Origin: Symbiodinium natans
Taxonomy: Eukaryota; Sar; Dinophyceae; Suessiales; Symbiodiniaceae
NCBI GenBank assembly: GCA_905221605.1
Contig: CAJNDS010000197.1
Span: 170,884-200,380, forward strand
Direction: 5' to 3'
DNA length: 29,497 nt
Position numbers and translations under genes: made by a program
In this document: positions 10,908 to 13,803 of the stretch, piece after piece
How positions within the stretch are numbered: position 1 is the first letter of the stretch
Layout: each line of letters starts with the position of its first letter
Notes under the pieces: model-generated
Told to the model about the DNA's origin: nothing
The model's input: the letters and a program-made list of their open reading frames with translations, nothing else
Database searches by the model: none

Positions 10908-13588
10908 CTGCTACTGCTACTGCTACTGCTACTGCTACTGCTACTGCTACTGCTGACAGATCATCGACGAAGGACCAAACTACTTGGGGGTCATGGATTT
11001 GTGTGGTGTGTTTAGGATTCAGGACTCGAGGTTTTCTTGTTCCACATCCTTGTGCAGAATGTTGTACAAACAAGCGACAACGCAGCAAATACGAGTGTTT
11101 GGGCATAAAAAGCTGTAAATACCAGTGTTTTGGGCATGGTCGCGAAAAGCATGGACGCTAGTGACAGATTTTCCTGTTCCACATCCTTGTGCAGTATGTT
11201 GTACAAAGAGGCGAAAATGCTGTAAATACCAGTGTTTTGGGCATAAACCGCTGTAAATACCAATGTTTTGGGAATGGTCACGAAAGGCATGGACGCTTGT
11301 GATAGATTTTTTTGTTCCACATCCTTGTGCAGTATGTTGTAAACGAGGCGAAAACGCTGCAAATACCAGCCGTTTGTGCATGGACGCAATAAGAATGACG
11401 TCCTTGTCCCCTCCCCCCCCCCTCTCCCCGCCCCCCCCCCCCCCCCCCCCCCCACCCCCCCCTCTCCCCGCCCCTCCCCCCCCCCCCCCCGAAACGAAAC
11501 ACGAAATCTAGCAAAAACACCCAGCCCTCCTACCAACGCGCGGGGTACTACTACGACGACGACCACTACTACCACTACGGCCACCACTGCCTCGACAACC
11601 ACTACAACCATTACCAACACTACAACCACTACTCGCCACCTACTACTGCCGACGACAAGTACTGCGACCAATACCCAAGAAAAGGAGAAGGCGGTTTTGG
11701 GCTTAGGAGATAGAGTGTGCAATAAAGTCGCACCGCTCGCAACATGGTACTGCTACATGAACTATTGAAACTCTCTTCACAATACATTACAGTAAGATGG
11801 CACATCGTAATCTAGTTTGGAGAAATACAGAATGTATAAAGCAGTTCTCGCACCTCAACCCTACACCTTGAAAGCCTTCAAACCCTTAACACTAAGAACC
11901 CTAAATCCTAAAACCCTACACCCCATAGACCCTACATCCTCCCAGCAACGCGACAACCCAAGGCCGGGGCAGCGGGCCGGGTGACAACTCGCCCTTGGAT
12001 GCCTACGTCATTTTTTGTTTTTGTGTTTGTTGTGTGTGTGTGTGTGTGTTTATACTTGGGATTGCGGGTGGAGGTTGTTTGCGGGGCCATAAGGGTTTTT
12101 GCGTCTTGGGGTGTTCTGCGGGCTTTAAGACTGTGCGGATTGAGGGTTAGGACTTATAGGGTTTATTGAGTTTAGGGTTGCCACTGCTTCCCATCTGTGA
12201 CAATCGAGCCCAACTTGGTGGCAACAAATCGTACTTCTTCTCTTCTGTGACGAGCAAAAATGGGTGGCAACAAATCGTACTTCTTCCCTTCTGTGACAAT
12301 CGAGCACACATTGGTGGCAACAAATCGTACTTCTTCCCTTCTGTGACAATCGAGCACAAATTGGTGGCAACAAATCGTACTTCTTCCCTTCTGTGATAAT
12401 GCGAGCACAAATTGGTGGCCACAAATCGTACTTCTTCCCTTCTGTGACAATCGAGCACAAATAAATTGGTGGCAACAAATGGTACTTCTTGCCTTCTGGG
12501 GTTGCCTGTATTCGGCCGAAGCACTCATATCGGTAATTACATGACAGAGGCCAAAAGACTCAACCTGCAACCCTGCTGGATATAGCGACTTTGATTTCAG
12601 TCAGATCCCAACAGTCTTCGTCGTATCCTGCGGAGCATAAAAGTTTAGTACACCTGCATAATCTGGTTTACTGCCAAGGTTTACCTACTACTATGTCCGA
12701 GATGCCGAGTCAGTCGAGCTGCGGCTGTTTTTTCGAGAATTCTGCGTTTGCCTTATTGGTGGCCCCGAGCTACAAGGGCCTGAGGTTTAGGGTTCAGGAC
12801 CACGTGTTCAGGGTTTACGGTTCAGGGACTTGTTTGGGTGTCTTCTTTGAAAGGAGCTCAAGTCTCACATGACGTTCCTCAGTTGTCCCAAACTGACCCT
12901 ATTCCTGAAAGCTTACTGAGTCCTTGCAGTACACGTCTATGGCACCCAAACCCCCAAACCCCAAAAAAAGGCCTTTTAAGCTCTCTGAACCAAGGAGAGC
13001 TGCCAGGCCTTCTGCATAGGAGACGCCAACTGCGTGGGCATCGAGTACAGCACCTCCAGGTGCGAGGCGAGGCTGCAGCTCTTTTTTGGGGGCCTCATTT
13101 TCACATTATTTGTTTATCTTTTTTCTTTGGGGGGGGGGAGGGTTTAGGATTTAGGGGTTTCGGTGTCCAGAGCCAGCTTGACTGAATCGCAGGCCGAGTG
13201 ATTCTGGTTTCTACAGCAAGCACTGCGACACTTGTTGTAGTATGTACTGTACTGTATACAATTATTGTAGTATCTACCCTAGGATCTCTTCTACGAGAGA
13301 TATCAATATACCTGTGTACGGTCCAGTTGCAACTCCATGCCACTTTTTACATGCCTATTGCTGACCCTTATTTCCGAAGCCCAAAATCCCTCAAACACTC
13401 TAAAAGCCTACACCCCCTAAACCCTGAAACCTAATCGGACCTAAACCCTAGACCCTAGTTGAACCCGAAACCCTAAACCCTCAACCCGGAAGCCTAAACC
13501 CTAAACCCAAGAAAGAAGGTCTGGATTCGCCCGGAGGGGGTCCAGGCCAGCATTCAACTCGCTGGATTTCGCTGCCAGCGACTCCTCC
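155..13588 (+). CDS. Multi-exon gene model: F5/8 type C plus PAN/Apple-like surface protein
   Basis: This is the span of the exons listed separately below. I assembled it by reading short open segments bounded by AG|G acceptors and GT or GC donors, keeping those whose phases join and whose peptides fit a domain. The downstream half (5986-13588) gives an F5/8 type C (discoidin) domain, then two PAN/Apple-like units with FE-VDG-RAC linkers. The upstream half (155-4966) reads as soluble protein but fits no family I recognise, and may be a separate gene. F5/8 and PAN domains are typically extracellular adhesion modules that bind carbohydrate, lipid or protein. I saw no start codon with a signal peptide and no certain stop, so both ends are open. 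Several junctions in the upstream half do not match in phase, so some exons are missing or misplaced there. Splice sites are inferred, not observed. Confidence 0.6.
233..630 (+). other. Intron with telomere-like ends
   Basis: No gene seen. The 5' half holds GGGTTTAAGG, GGTTTTAGG and GGTTTAGGG variants (291-375). The 3' end holds CCCTGAA, CCCTCAA and CCCTAAA variants (585-625). The middle is unique sequence without a recognisable element. Confidence 0.5.
631..695 (+). CDS. Candidate exon, helical basic segment
   Basis: The acceptor is CCTAG|G and the donor AAG|GC (GCTTTC), a GC-AG intron. The peptide starts ANISTALEIRAARLALQ and continues KQRL, alanine-, leucine- and arginine-rich with helical character. 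It is phase 0 at the start, matching the end of the 155-232 exon, and phase 2 at the end. CCCTAAA-like repeats stop 10 nt before it and G-rich sequence starts right after it. No family recognised. A minus-strand reading also exists here but begins inside a TA/TC microsatellite. Confidence 0.45.
722..764. repeat. TC then TA dinucleotide microsatellite
   Basis: A (TC)n run passes directly into a (TA)n run. It lies inside a probable intron. The minus-strand ORF across it, with alternating Y-I and R-E residues, is an artefact. Confidence 0.9.
878..1215. repeat. About 35-40 bp minisatellite with two inverted leading units
   Basis: Seven plus-orientation units contain TCACGGTCTCGTCCGCTTCC (from about 983, 1025, 1051, 1086, 1121, 1155 and 1170), spaced 15-42 bp with GGGGTTTTGGG spacers. 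Two units in the opposite orientation precede them (878-950), and the switch is a short hairpin at AGCGGACGCTCTTCCGCTT (942-965). The array is open in all three forward frames, so the ORFs at 891-1266 are not evidence of a protein. Confidence 0.9.
1524..1611 (+). CDS. Candidate exon, unrecognised protein segment
   Basis: The acceptor is TTGTCAG|G. The donor is most simply G|GTGACG at 1612, with GC (ATG|GCGGGT) and GTCCGG as alternatives. The peptide reads VKLGPDWDDGFGCHFPVRR then LSLWTAAAMA, a balanced composition with one cysteine. CCCTAGA/CCCTAAC-like sequence ends just before it and a strong GGGTTTAGGGTTTGGGGG tract follows (1637-1760). Phase 0 at the start. The end phase does not join the next exon at 2889, so an exon is missing or the donor is wrong. 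Confidence 0.5.
1788..2065. repeat. Three degenerate copies of a roughly 95-bp repeat, with an internal hairpin
   Basis: Each unit has CGTGCC.CTTCAGGTC..., a GGAATGT core (1818, 1900, 2011), and a GTGCCCG-rich end. Inside unit 1 lies a perfect 13-bp inverted repeat, CAGGCCAAGCCCC at 1826-1838 and its complement at 1848-1860, with a 9-nt loop. ORFs on both strands here follow the repeat. Confidence 0.6.
2066..2888 (+). other. AT-rich intronic stretch with small inverted repeats
   Basis: No gene called. Two short inverted repeats lie close together: GAGGGCCC at 2226-2233 with GGGCCCTC at 2249-2256, and GCGCCC at 2271-2276 with GGGCGC at 2295-2300. This could be a degraded MITE-like element but no terminal duplication is evident. 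TTTAGGG-like sequence lies at 2378-2500 and CCCTAAA-like at 2838-2881. The 118-codon reading at 2526-2882 shows no domain and ends inside the CCCTAAA tract. Confidence 0.35.
2889..2989 (+). CDS. Candidate exon, glycine/aromatic-rich segment
   Basis: The acceptor is TTGAG|G and the donor G|GTGCCT. The peptide reads LSGPGFTGVPNNQFPSF, then GGNAGFLSYATNYNGY, rich in G, N, F and Y. It starts with one leading base and ends in phase 1, which joins the exon at 3183 (G+GT gives Gly). CCCTAAA-like sequence precedes it. A second frame is also open but gives a low-complexity S/A/T peptide. Beyond the donor lies a GCA/GTA trinucleotide run (2998-3050). Confidence 0.55.
3183..3268 (+). CDS. Candidate exon, unrecognised globular segment
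   Basis: The acceptor is AAGCAG|G and the donor GTGTAG. The peptide reads ALAIPGQVYDLAAEWREG then PVVDAEPRLW. It takes the phase left by 2889-2989 and ends in phase 0, matching the exon at 3456. CCCTAAA/CCCTGAA-like repeats occupy 3122-3163, and GGGTTTAGG-like repeats follow at 3276-3378. The acidic, aliphatic composition looks like a real protein, but I recognise no domain. Confidence 0.6.
3456..3542 (+). CDS. Candidate exon, acidic segment
   Basis: The acceptor is TTCAG|G and the donor CAG|GTGACT. Phase 0 to 0, 29 codons. The peptide reads DFSDSALPGYFGEDADEE, then ARATKETYNFQ. It joins in phase to 3183-3268 and to 3631-3759. A later acceptor at 3469 would also keep the frame but would need T as first exon base, against the AG|G pattern of the neighbours. 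Confidence 0.6.
3631..3759 (+). CDS. Candidate exon, hydrophobic then basic segment
   Basis: The acceptor is TTGAAG|G and the donor CAG|GTGACC. Phase 0 to 0, 43 codons. The peptide starts VQLLLFWVFAANNPKKRVL and continues through LMSPLRSFPAKFSDKALMQ. Its donor (GTGACCCTGAAGAC) resembles that of the previous exon (GTGACTTTGACCCTGAA). The short hydrophobic stretch near the start is too brief to call a membrane segment. An internal acceptor at 3661 would break the frame. Confidence 0.5.
3843..3899 (+). CDS. Weak candidate exon
   Basis: The acceptor is AAGTAG|G and the donor GAA|GTGCCA. Phase 0 to 0, 19 codons, reading VPQTSQTLRILKGCKPNHE. It follows a short CCCTAAAA motif at 3816. It fits the phase left by 3631-3759, but the next exon at 4184 needs a different phase, so the model is incomplete here. 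The overlapping reading at 3908-3976 (ALLPQGHREPPQKEF...) is an alternative. Confidence 0.3.
3900..4183 (+). other. Intronic stretch
   Basis: CCCTAAA-type motifs occur at about 3991-4000 and 4149-4158, the second near the acceptor of the next exon. The AGTATACTGTGA motif (4068-4079) matches an AT-rich palindrome seen in other introns. No gene seen beyond the weak reading noted for 3908-3976. Confidence 0.4.
4184..4280 (+). CDS. Candidate exon, proline/glycine-rich segment
   Basis: The acceptor is GAAAG|G, with CCAG at 4193 as an in-frame alternative. The donor is probably GC (CAA|GCTGAC). The peptide reads VSSRERFAKAHPPFTG, then RLGPVPGAPQSLDLDK. It ends in phase 2 and joins the exon at 4886 (AA+G gives Lys), reading LDLDK-SDCGAK across the junction. 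A CCCTAAAG motif lies upstream. The family is not recognised. A competing frame gives an arginine-rich peptide and looks worse. Confidence 0.5.
4281..4885 (+). other. Intron with TA tract
   Basis: It holds GTATAGTATAG-type sequence (4306-4345) running into (TA)n (4340-4365), then unique sequence, and CCCTAAACCCGAAGCCC (4856-4873) before the next acceptor. ORFs across 4346-4778 on both strands show no domain. Confidence 0.5.
4886..4966 (+). CDS. Candidate exon, unrecognised segment
   Basis: The acceptor is ACAAG|G and the donor G|GTGATA. The peptide reads SDCGAKLFNPPLVEGRN, then AMLGAQGFL. CCCTTAAACCCTAAACCC-type sequence precedes it. The phase joins the exon at 4184. It ends in phase 2, which the discoidin exon at 5986 does not accept, so at least one exon is likely missing between them, perhaps inside the 4967-5985 repeat-rich intron. 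The minus-strand reading here runs into a microsatellite and is rejected. Confidence 0.5.
5003..5665. repeat. Long (GTA)n microsatellite with GGAGTA, GTC and GTG variants
   Basis: About 660 bp of GTA/AGT triplets on the plus strand, with blocks of (GTAGGA)n (5500-5578), (GTC)n (5475-5497) and (GTGGTA)n (5621-5653). Since it is a triplet repeat it stays open in several frames, giving poly-Val/Gly, poly-Ser and poly-Tyr/Leu pseudo-proteins. It lies within a probable intron. Confidence 0.97.
5742..5766. repeat. Poly-G run of 25 G
   Basis: An uninterrupted G homopolymer in the same intron as the GTA array. Its true length may differ because of sequencing error. Confidence 0.9.
5805..5878 (+). 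CDS. Weak candidate exon with CxxxC
   Basis: The acceptor is CTCAG|G and the donor GTGACC at 5879. The peptide starts EGSDQATIVRYCAVACHF and ends AFYSSR. The C-A-V-A-C spacing recalls cysteine pairs of WSC-type domains, but this is too little for an assignment. Its phases fit neither neighbour, which argues against it. Confidence 0.2.
5986..6071 (+). CDS. F5/8 type C domain exon 1 (N-terminal strand)
   Basis: The peptide starts RDVSVALNQPAAASSTEGG and ends GLSPSRA. This is the typical opening of an F5/8 type C domain: (N/S)-x-A-L-N-x-P-A-x-A-S-S-T, then SPSRA before VDG. The acceptor is GGAAG|G with two leading bases. The donor is taken as GC (GCT|GCCGCG) because the next exon begins with GTT in phase 0 and reads VDG, completing the RAVDG motif. 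The frame stays open upstream to 5886, so an earlier start is possible; downstream it is open to 6174. Confidence 0.75.
6072..6404 (+). other. GC-AG intron with CCCTAAA-like 3' end
   Basis: It contains CATACTATACTGTTTGCACAG-like AT sequence (6181-6210) and CCCTAAACCCCTAATCCCC (6340-6358) before the microexon acceptor. The in-frame continuation of the previous exon to 6174 leaves the discoidin pattern after SRA, which supports splicing there. Confidence 0.55.
6405..6427 (+). CDS. F5/8 type C domain microexon (23 nt)
   Basis: The acceptor is ACTGAG|G and the donor AAG|GC (GCCAGG). It encodes VDGSAET plus two bases (AG) that complete an Arg codon with the first base of the 7212 exon. Across the three exons the protein reads SPSRA-VDGSAETR-WSSSFADG, matching the family pattern (A-V-D-G-x-x-x-T-x-W). 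It sits exactly where CCCTAAA-like sequence (6335-6370) gives way to GGGTTAGGG-like sequence (6430-6478). Both neighbouring phases fit. Being so short, it rests on the domain match rather than on statistics. Confidence 0.7.
6428..7211 (+). other. Intron between microexon and discoidin core exon
   Basis: It begins with a GC donor and a GGGTTAGGGTAGTTAGGG-type tract (6437-6478), contains the 65-bp minisatellite, and ends with CCTAAACCCTAAACCC (7024-7040) and CCTAAACCCTAAAAATCCC (7147-7165). Confidence 0.6.
6556..6960. repeat. About 65-bp CG-rich minisatellite
   Basis: A GCGCGACCCACGAACGCGAGC-like core recurs at cccac positions 6579, 6696, 6762, 6821, 6885 and 6955 (spacing 59-70 bp; the first interval spans two degraded units). 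CpG and GCGC dense. All three forward frames and two reverse frames stay open, so the ORFs at 6468-7036 are artefacts. It lies inside an intron of the discoidin domain. Confidence 0.85.
7212..7284 (+). CDS. F5/8 type C domain core exon
   Basis: It encodes WSSSFADGEWLAIDLG then VVAWIRVR. W-x-S-S...W-L-x-I-D-L-G is the strongest signature of discoidin domains. The acceptor is TTCCAG|A, the one exon in the model that does not start with G; the leading A completes Arg from the microexon. The donor GTGCTG at 7285 gives phase 0, which the 7798 exon needs. A second donor, GTTATA at 7295, would extend the peptide by VLK but change phase. Compared with the family, 8-10 residues after the DLG strand are missing, so another small exon may lie in the next intron. 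Confidence 0.8.
7285..7797 (+). other. Intron, no telomere-like 5' tract
   Basis: About 510 bp. Readings at 7462-7530 (VYELFAVAVDWEAAYATW, or LRDLGIDDSAFFFS in another frame) are open but fit neither phase pair. There is no clear TTTAGGG tract and only a weak C-rich end (TTTAAACCCGACACCAG). Confidence 0.45.
7798..7908 (+). CDS. F5/8 type C domain exon, middle strands
   Basis: The acceptor is CACCAG|G and the donor GTTTCA. Phase 0 to 0, 37 codons. The peptide reads ASTYLVQLRSDEASAWH, then TAAEVVNGREGQAGALERLR. It matches the discoidin stretch S-Y-x-V-x-x-S-D-x-x-x-W followed by the loop V-x-N-G-x. Directly after the donor comes a (GGGTTTCA)n tract, a telomere-like variant. It joins in phase to 8139-8204. 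Confidence 0.75.
7909..8138 (+). other. Intron with GGGTTTCA 5' tract and CCCTAGG/CCCTACA 3' tract
   Basis: It starts GTTTCAGGGTTTCAGCG (7909-7945 tract), then unique sequence, then CCCAAACCCCTAGGCCCTAC (8039-8058), and the AT palindrome motif CAGTATACTCTCATAC (8069-8084) before the acceptor. Confidence 0.6.
8139..8204 (+). CDS. F5/8 type C domain exon, ARYVRI strand
   Basis: The acceptor is TCCAAG|G and the donor a consensus GTTAGT. Phase 0 to 0, 22 codons. It encodes VQTVFPEHLARYVRIFC then QTPAL. A-R-Y-V-R-I-x-x-Q-T is the characteristic C-terminal strand of F5/8 type C domains. Together with exons 5986, 6405, 7212 and 7798 this gives most of one domain. The final LR-x-E-L strand is not securely located. 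Confidence 0.8.
8205..9010 (+). other. Intron(s) with GTTTAGGATG decamer tract
   Basis: The 5' end carries five copies of GGTTTAGGAT-type decamers passing into TCTAGGGTTTAGGG (8221-8275). The 3' end carries CCTATAACCCTCAACCCTGAACCC (8938-8961) and similar. CCCAAACCCTTCAAAACAG (8318-8336) suggests a small exon after 8337; there EKGYAVGLQHQGAAGMALG fits phase 0 but not the expected discoidin ending. A second weak reading is YNAEDPIASAWELVKQG (8600-8650). Neither is called. Confidence 0.45.
9011..9112 (+). CDS. PAN-associated linker exon, FEPVDGG..RACRG motif
   Basis: The acceptor is AGAAG|G. The donor is probably GTGGGG at 9113, opening straight into GTGGGGTTTAGGG. The peptide reads VFPTYLGLFEPVDGGTDR, then ACRGALAILELFWGPN. 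From memory, dinoflagellate PAN/Apple-repeat proteins carry a FEPVDGG.(D/G)R(A/V)CRG segment between PAN units, and the exon at 10409 here has the paralogous FEAVDGAEGRAC. The stretch after RACRGA diverges, and the next exon (9430) wants a phase 2 donor, so the true end may be earlier. Confidence 0.65.
9113..9429 (+). other. Intron with TTTAGGG 5' tract
   Basis: It opens GTGGGGTTTAGGGTTCGGG and GGGGGTTTAGGG (9113-9150). No CCCTAAA is seen at its 3' end. It contains GCAGTATAGTGTGTAGTATAC (9235-9255). The 109-codon reading at 9292-9621 crosses two exons in a different frame and is rejected. Confidence 0.55.
9430..9490 (+). CDS. PAN/Apple-like unit 1, first exon
   Basis: The acceptor is TCCCAG|G and the donor GTCCTT. 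It encodes HYTVVEQETLKACKKAC then TQE. This matches the PAN/Apple start: an aromatic-TVV strand, then (S/T)L-x-x-C-x-x-x-C on the first helix. It begins with one leading base and ends in phase 0, matching 9684. The peptide is open in a different frame from the overlapping long reading, and only this frame shows the domain. Confidence 0.75.
9491..9683 (+). other. Short intron without telomere-like tracts
   Basis: About 190 bp between two PAN exons; no TTTAGGG or CCCTAAA in either half. It is the exception to the intron pattern elsewhere. Confidence 0.55.
9684..9808 (+). CDS. PAN/Apple-like unit 1, main exon
   Basis: The acceptor is CGGAG|G and the donor GTGGCT. It encodes ACEQTASCVGIEYSGTRCEL, then WTRRDRIGASIPLSGF and TCLHF. 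C-V-G-I-E-Y-S, R-C-E-x-W, then G-F-T-C-L form the core of the PAN/Apple-like repeat I recall from dinoflagellate proteins, with paired cysteines. It ends with two bases (CT) and joins the exon at 10409 (CT+G gives Leu). Unlike unit 2 (12995-13588) there is no intron at the CE-LW position. The frame is open upstream to 9633, so the exact start is uncertain. Confidence 0.85.
9809..10408 (+). other. Intron with CCCTAAA 3' tract and TA repeat
   Basis: It contains (TA)n at 10226-10246 and CCCTAAACTCC, CCCTAAACTGCCCTAAACCC (10321-10407) before the acceptor. No clear 5' TTTAGGG tract. The ORFs at 9794-10204 show no domain. Confidence 0.55.
10409..10488 (+). CDS. PAN-associated linker exon, FEAVDGAEGRAC motif
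   Basis: The acceptor is CCCTAAG|G, directly in a CCCTAAA motif, and the donor G|GTGTTT. The peptide reads RPSSECQVLFEAVDGAEG, then RACHLGRD. It is paralogous to the 9011 exon (FEPVDGGTDRAC). It accepts the phase from 9684-9808 and passes one base to 11963, where G+GC gives Gly. Immediately downstream a TTAGGGTTTAGGG tract begins (10499). All three junction properties agree, so the exon is well placed. Confidence 0.7.
10653..10954. repeat. (TAC)n / (CTG)n triplet microsatellite
   Basis: About 300 bp of TAC/ACT triplets with TGC, CGA and GAC variants, ending in (TACTGC)n. It is the reverse complement of the (GTA)n array at 5003-5665 and lies in an intron of the same gene model. Open in several frames (poly-Thr, poly-Leu, poly-Tyr). 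Confidence 0.97.
11020..11395. repeat. Three copies of a roughly 137-bp tandem repeat
   Basis: TGTTCCACATCCTTGTGCAG recurs at 11039, 11175 and 11313. Each unit also holds one or two copies of CTGTAAATACCAGTGTTTTG and a CATGGACGC end. The third unit is truncated. Minus-strand ORFs here (repeated NILHKDVEQ) derive from the repeat. Confidence 0.9.
11408..11490. repeat. Poly-C tract with CTCTCCCCG interruptions
   Basis: Several C runs, the longest about 22, broken by CTCTCCCCG. The G-rich minus strand could form quadruplex-like structure. Run lengths may be unreliable. Confidence 0.9.
11546..11672. repeat. Degenerate TAC/GAC/CCA triplet repeat
   Basis: A decayed triplet tract (TACTACTACGACGACGACC, then CACTACTACCACTACGG and so on), probably an older relative of the 10653 array. 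Confidence 0.8.
11963..12006 (+). CDS. PAN-associated linker exon, PGDNSP motif
   Basis: The acceptor is CCCAAG|G and the donor GTCATT. Two leading bases plus 14 codons, reading RGSGPGDNSPLDAY. As I recall the family, the segment after RACRG runs (S/D)-x-x-D-N-S-x-x-Y-Y toward the next PAN unit, and this peptide fits. It takes the phase from 10409-10488 and ends in phase 0, which fits 12995. A further small exon carrying the Y-T-V-V strand of the second PAN unit is expected between 12006 and 12995 but was not found. Confidence 0.6.
12030..12050. repeat. (TG)n microsatellite
   Basis: About ten TG repeats just after the 11963 exon. It may extend the G/T-rich 5' end of the intron. Confidence 0.9.
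12184..12500. repeat. Six copies of a roughly 50-bp tandem repeat
   Basis: GGTGGCAACAAATCGTACTTC recurs with GCAACAAATC at about 12221, 12267, 12317, 12367, 12418 (CCACAAATC) and 12472, followed by TTCTGTGACAATCGAGCACA. The minus-strand ORFs (repeats of EEVRFVATN and KKYDLLPP) are open in three frames and are treated as artefacts. Confidence 0.95.
12995..13066 (+). CDS. PAN/Apple-like unit 2, first exon
   Basis: The acceptor is ACCAAG|G and the donor GAG|GC (GCGAGG). Phase 0 to 0, 24 codons. It encodes ESCQAFCIGDANCVGIEY then STSRCE. C-x-x-x-C, C-V-G-I-E-Y-S and R-C-E match the PAN/Apple-like core. Reading through the GC donor gives ARLQLFFG, which breaks the motif; splicing to 13519 restores R-C-E-V-W. 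This is the clearest evidence for GC donors in the window. Confidence 0.8.
13067..13518 (+). other. GC-AG intron interrupting RCE-VW, telomere-like arms
   Basis: Its 5' part has GGGAGGGTTTAGGATTTAGGGG (13137-13158). Its 3' part is dense in CCCTAAACCCTGAAACC and CCTAAACCCTAAACCC variants (13389-13508). In between lie TTGTAGTATGTACTGTACTG (13232-13251) AT-type motifs. The paralogous PAN unit 1 has no intron at this position. Confidence 0.65.
13519..13588 (+). CDS. PAN/Apple-like unit 2, second exon
   Basis: The acceptor is AAGAAG|G and the donor C|GTTCCT, with G|GTGTGT at 13599 as an in-frame alternative. It encodes VWIRPEGVQASIQLAGFRC then QRLL. This continues R-C-E from 13066 as R-C-E-V-W-I-R-P-x-G-V-Q-A-S and ends in the G-F-x-C strand of the PAN/Apple-like repeat. 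The intact reading across 452 bp of intron is strong support. Confidence 0.8.
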
Positions 13589-13734
13589 GTTCCTTGGGCG
13601 GGTGTGTTTTGGGGTGTTTACTGTGTTTGTGGGGGCTGTTGTTGCTTTTTGTTTGGTTTTGTGTGTGTGTGTGGGCGGGCGCGCCCTCAACCCTCAACCC
13701 TCATCCCTCAACCCCAAATCCCTAAACACCCGAG

Positions 13735-13803
13735 GCTGGGGCACCGGCTGCTCGAGCTCCGGTCCAAGCGCCGAGCCCCTCCGAGGCGATCGCCTGGGCC
13801 CAG
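13735..13803 (+). CDS. Candidate exon after PAN unit 2, frame uncertain
   Basis: The acceptor is CCCGAG|G, after a dense CCCTCAA/CCCTAAA tract (13684-13731). All three frames are open. If unit 2 ends at 13588 the phase gives WGTGCSSSGPSAEPLRGD, with a possible CAG|GC donor at 13804. If unit 2 ends at 13598 the phase gives LGHRLLELRSKRRAPPRR, open to a TAA at 13904-13906 and ending SLWDAGDAFIPRSGF, which would make this the last exon. I cannot choose between them. Confidence 0.35.

Larger units (their letters stand above)
10489..11962 (+). other. Large intron with strong telomere-like arms
   Basis: The 5' arm is TTAGGGTTTAGGG with GGGTTTAGGGTTTAGAGGG and related sequence (10497-10620). The 3' arm is CCCTACACC, CCTAAATCCTAAAACCCTAC and CCCATAGACCCTACATCC (11855-11945). 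Between them lie the TAC array, the 137-bp repeat, the poly-C tract and the decayed triplet tract. No gene seen inside. Confidence 0.6.
12007..12994 (+). other. Intron(s) with two G-rich tracts
   Basis: TTTAGGG-like tracts occur at 12138-12178 and again at 12779-12835; CCCAAACCCCCAAACCCC occurs at 12947-12964. The second G tract suggests a hidden exon ending near 12779. The best openings there are SSCGCFFENSAFALLVAP and, in another frame, VELRLFFREFCVCLIGG, but neither shows the expected PAN strand. Confidence 0.45.

Noticed and set aside
10613-11161. ORFs of 89-182 codons rich in Thr, Leu or Tyr
   Set aside because: Same cause: the TAC microsatellite lies inside an intron between two PAN-linker exons.
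12125-12570. Minus-strand ORFs with repeated EEVRFVATN-like peptides
   Set aside because: Three overlapping frames are open across a 50-bp tandem repeat; no domain or splice support.
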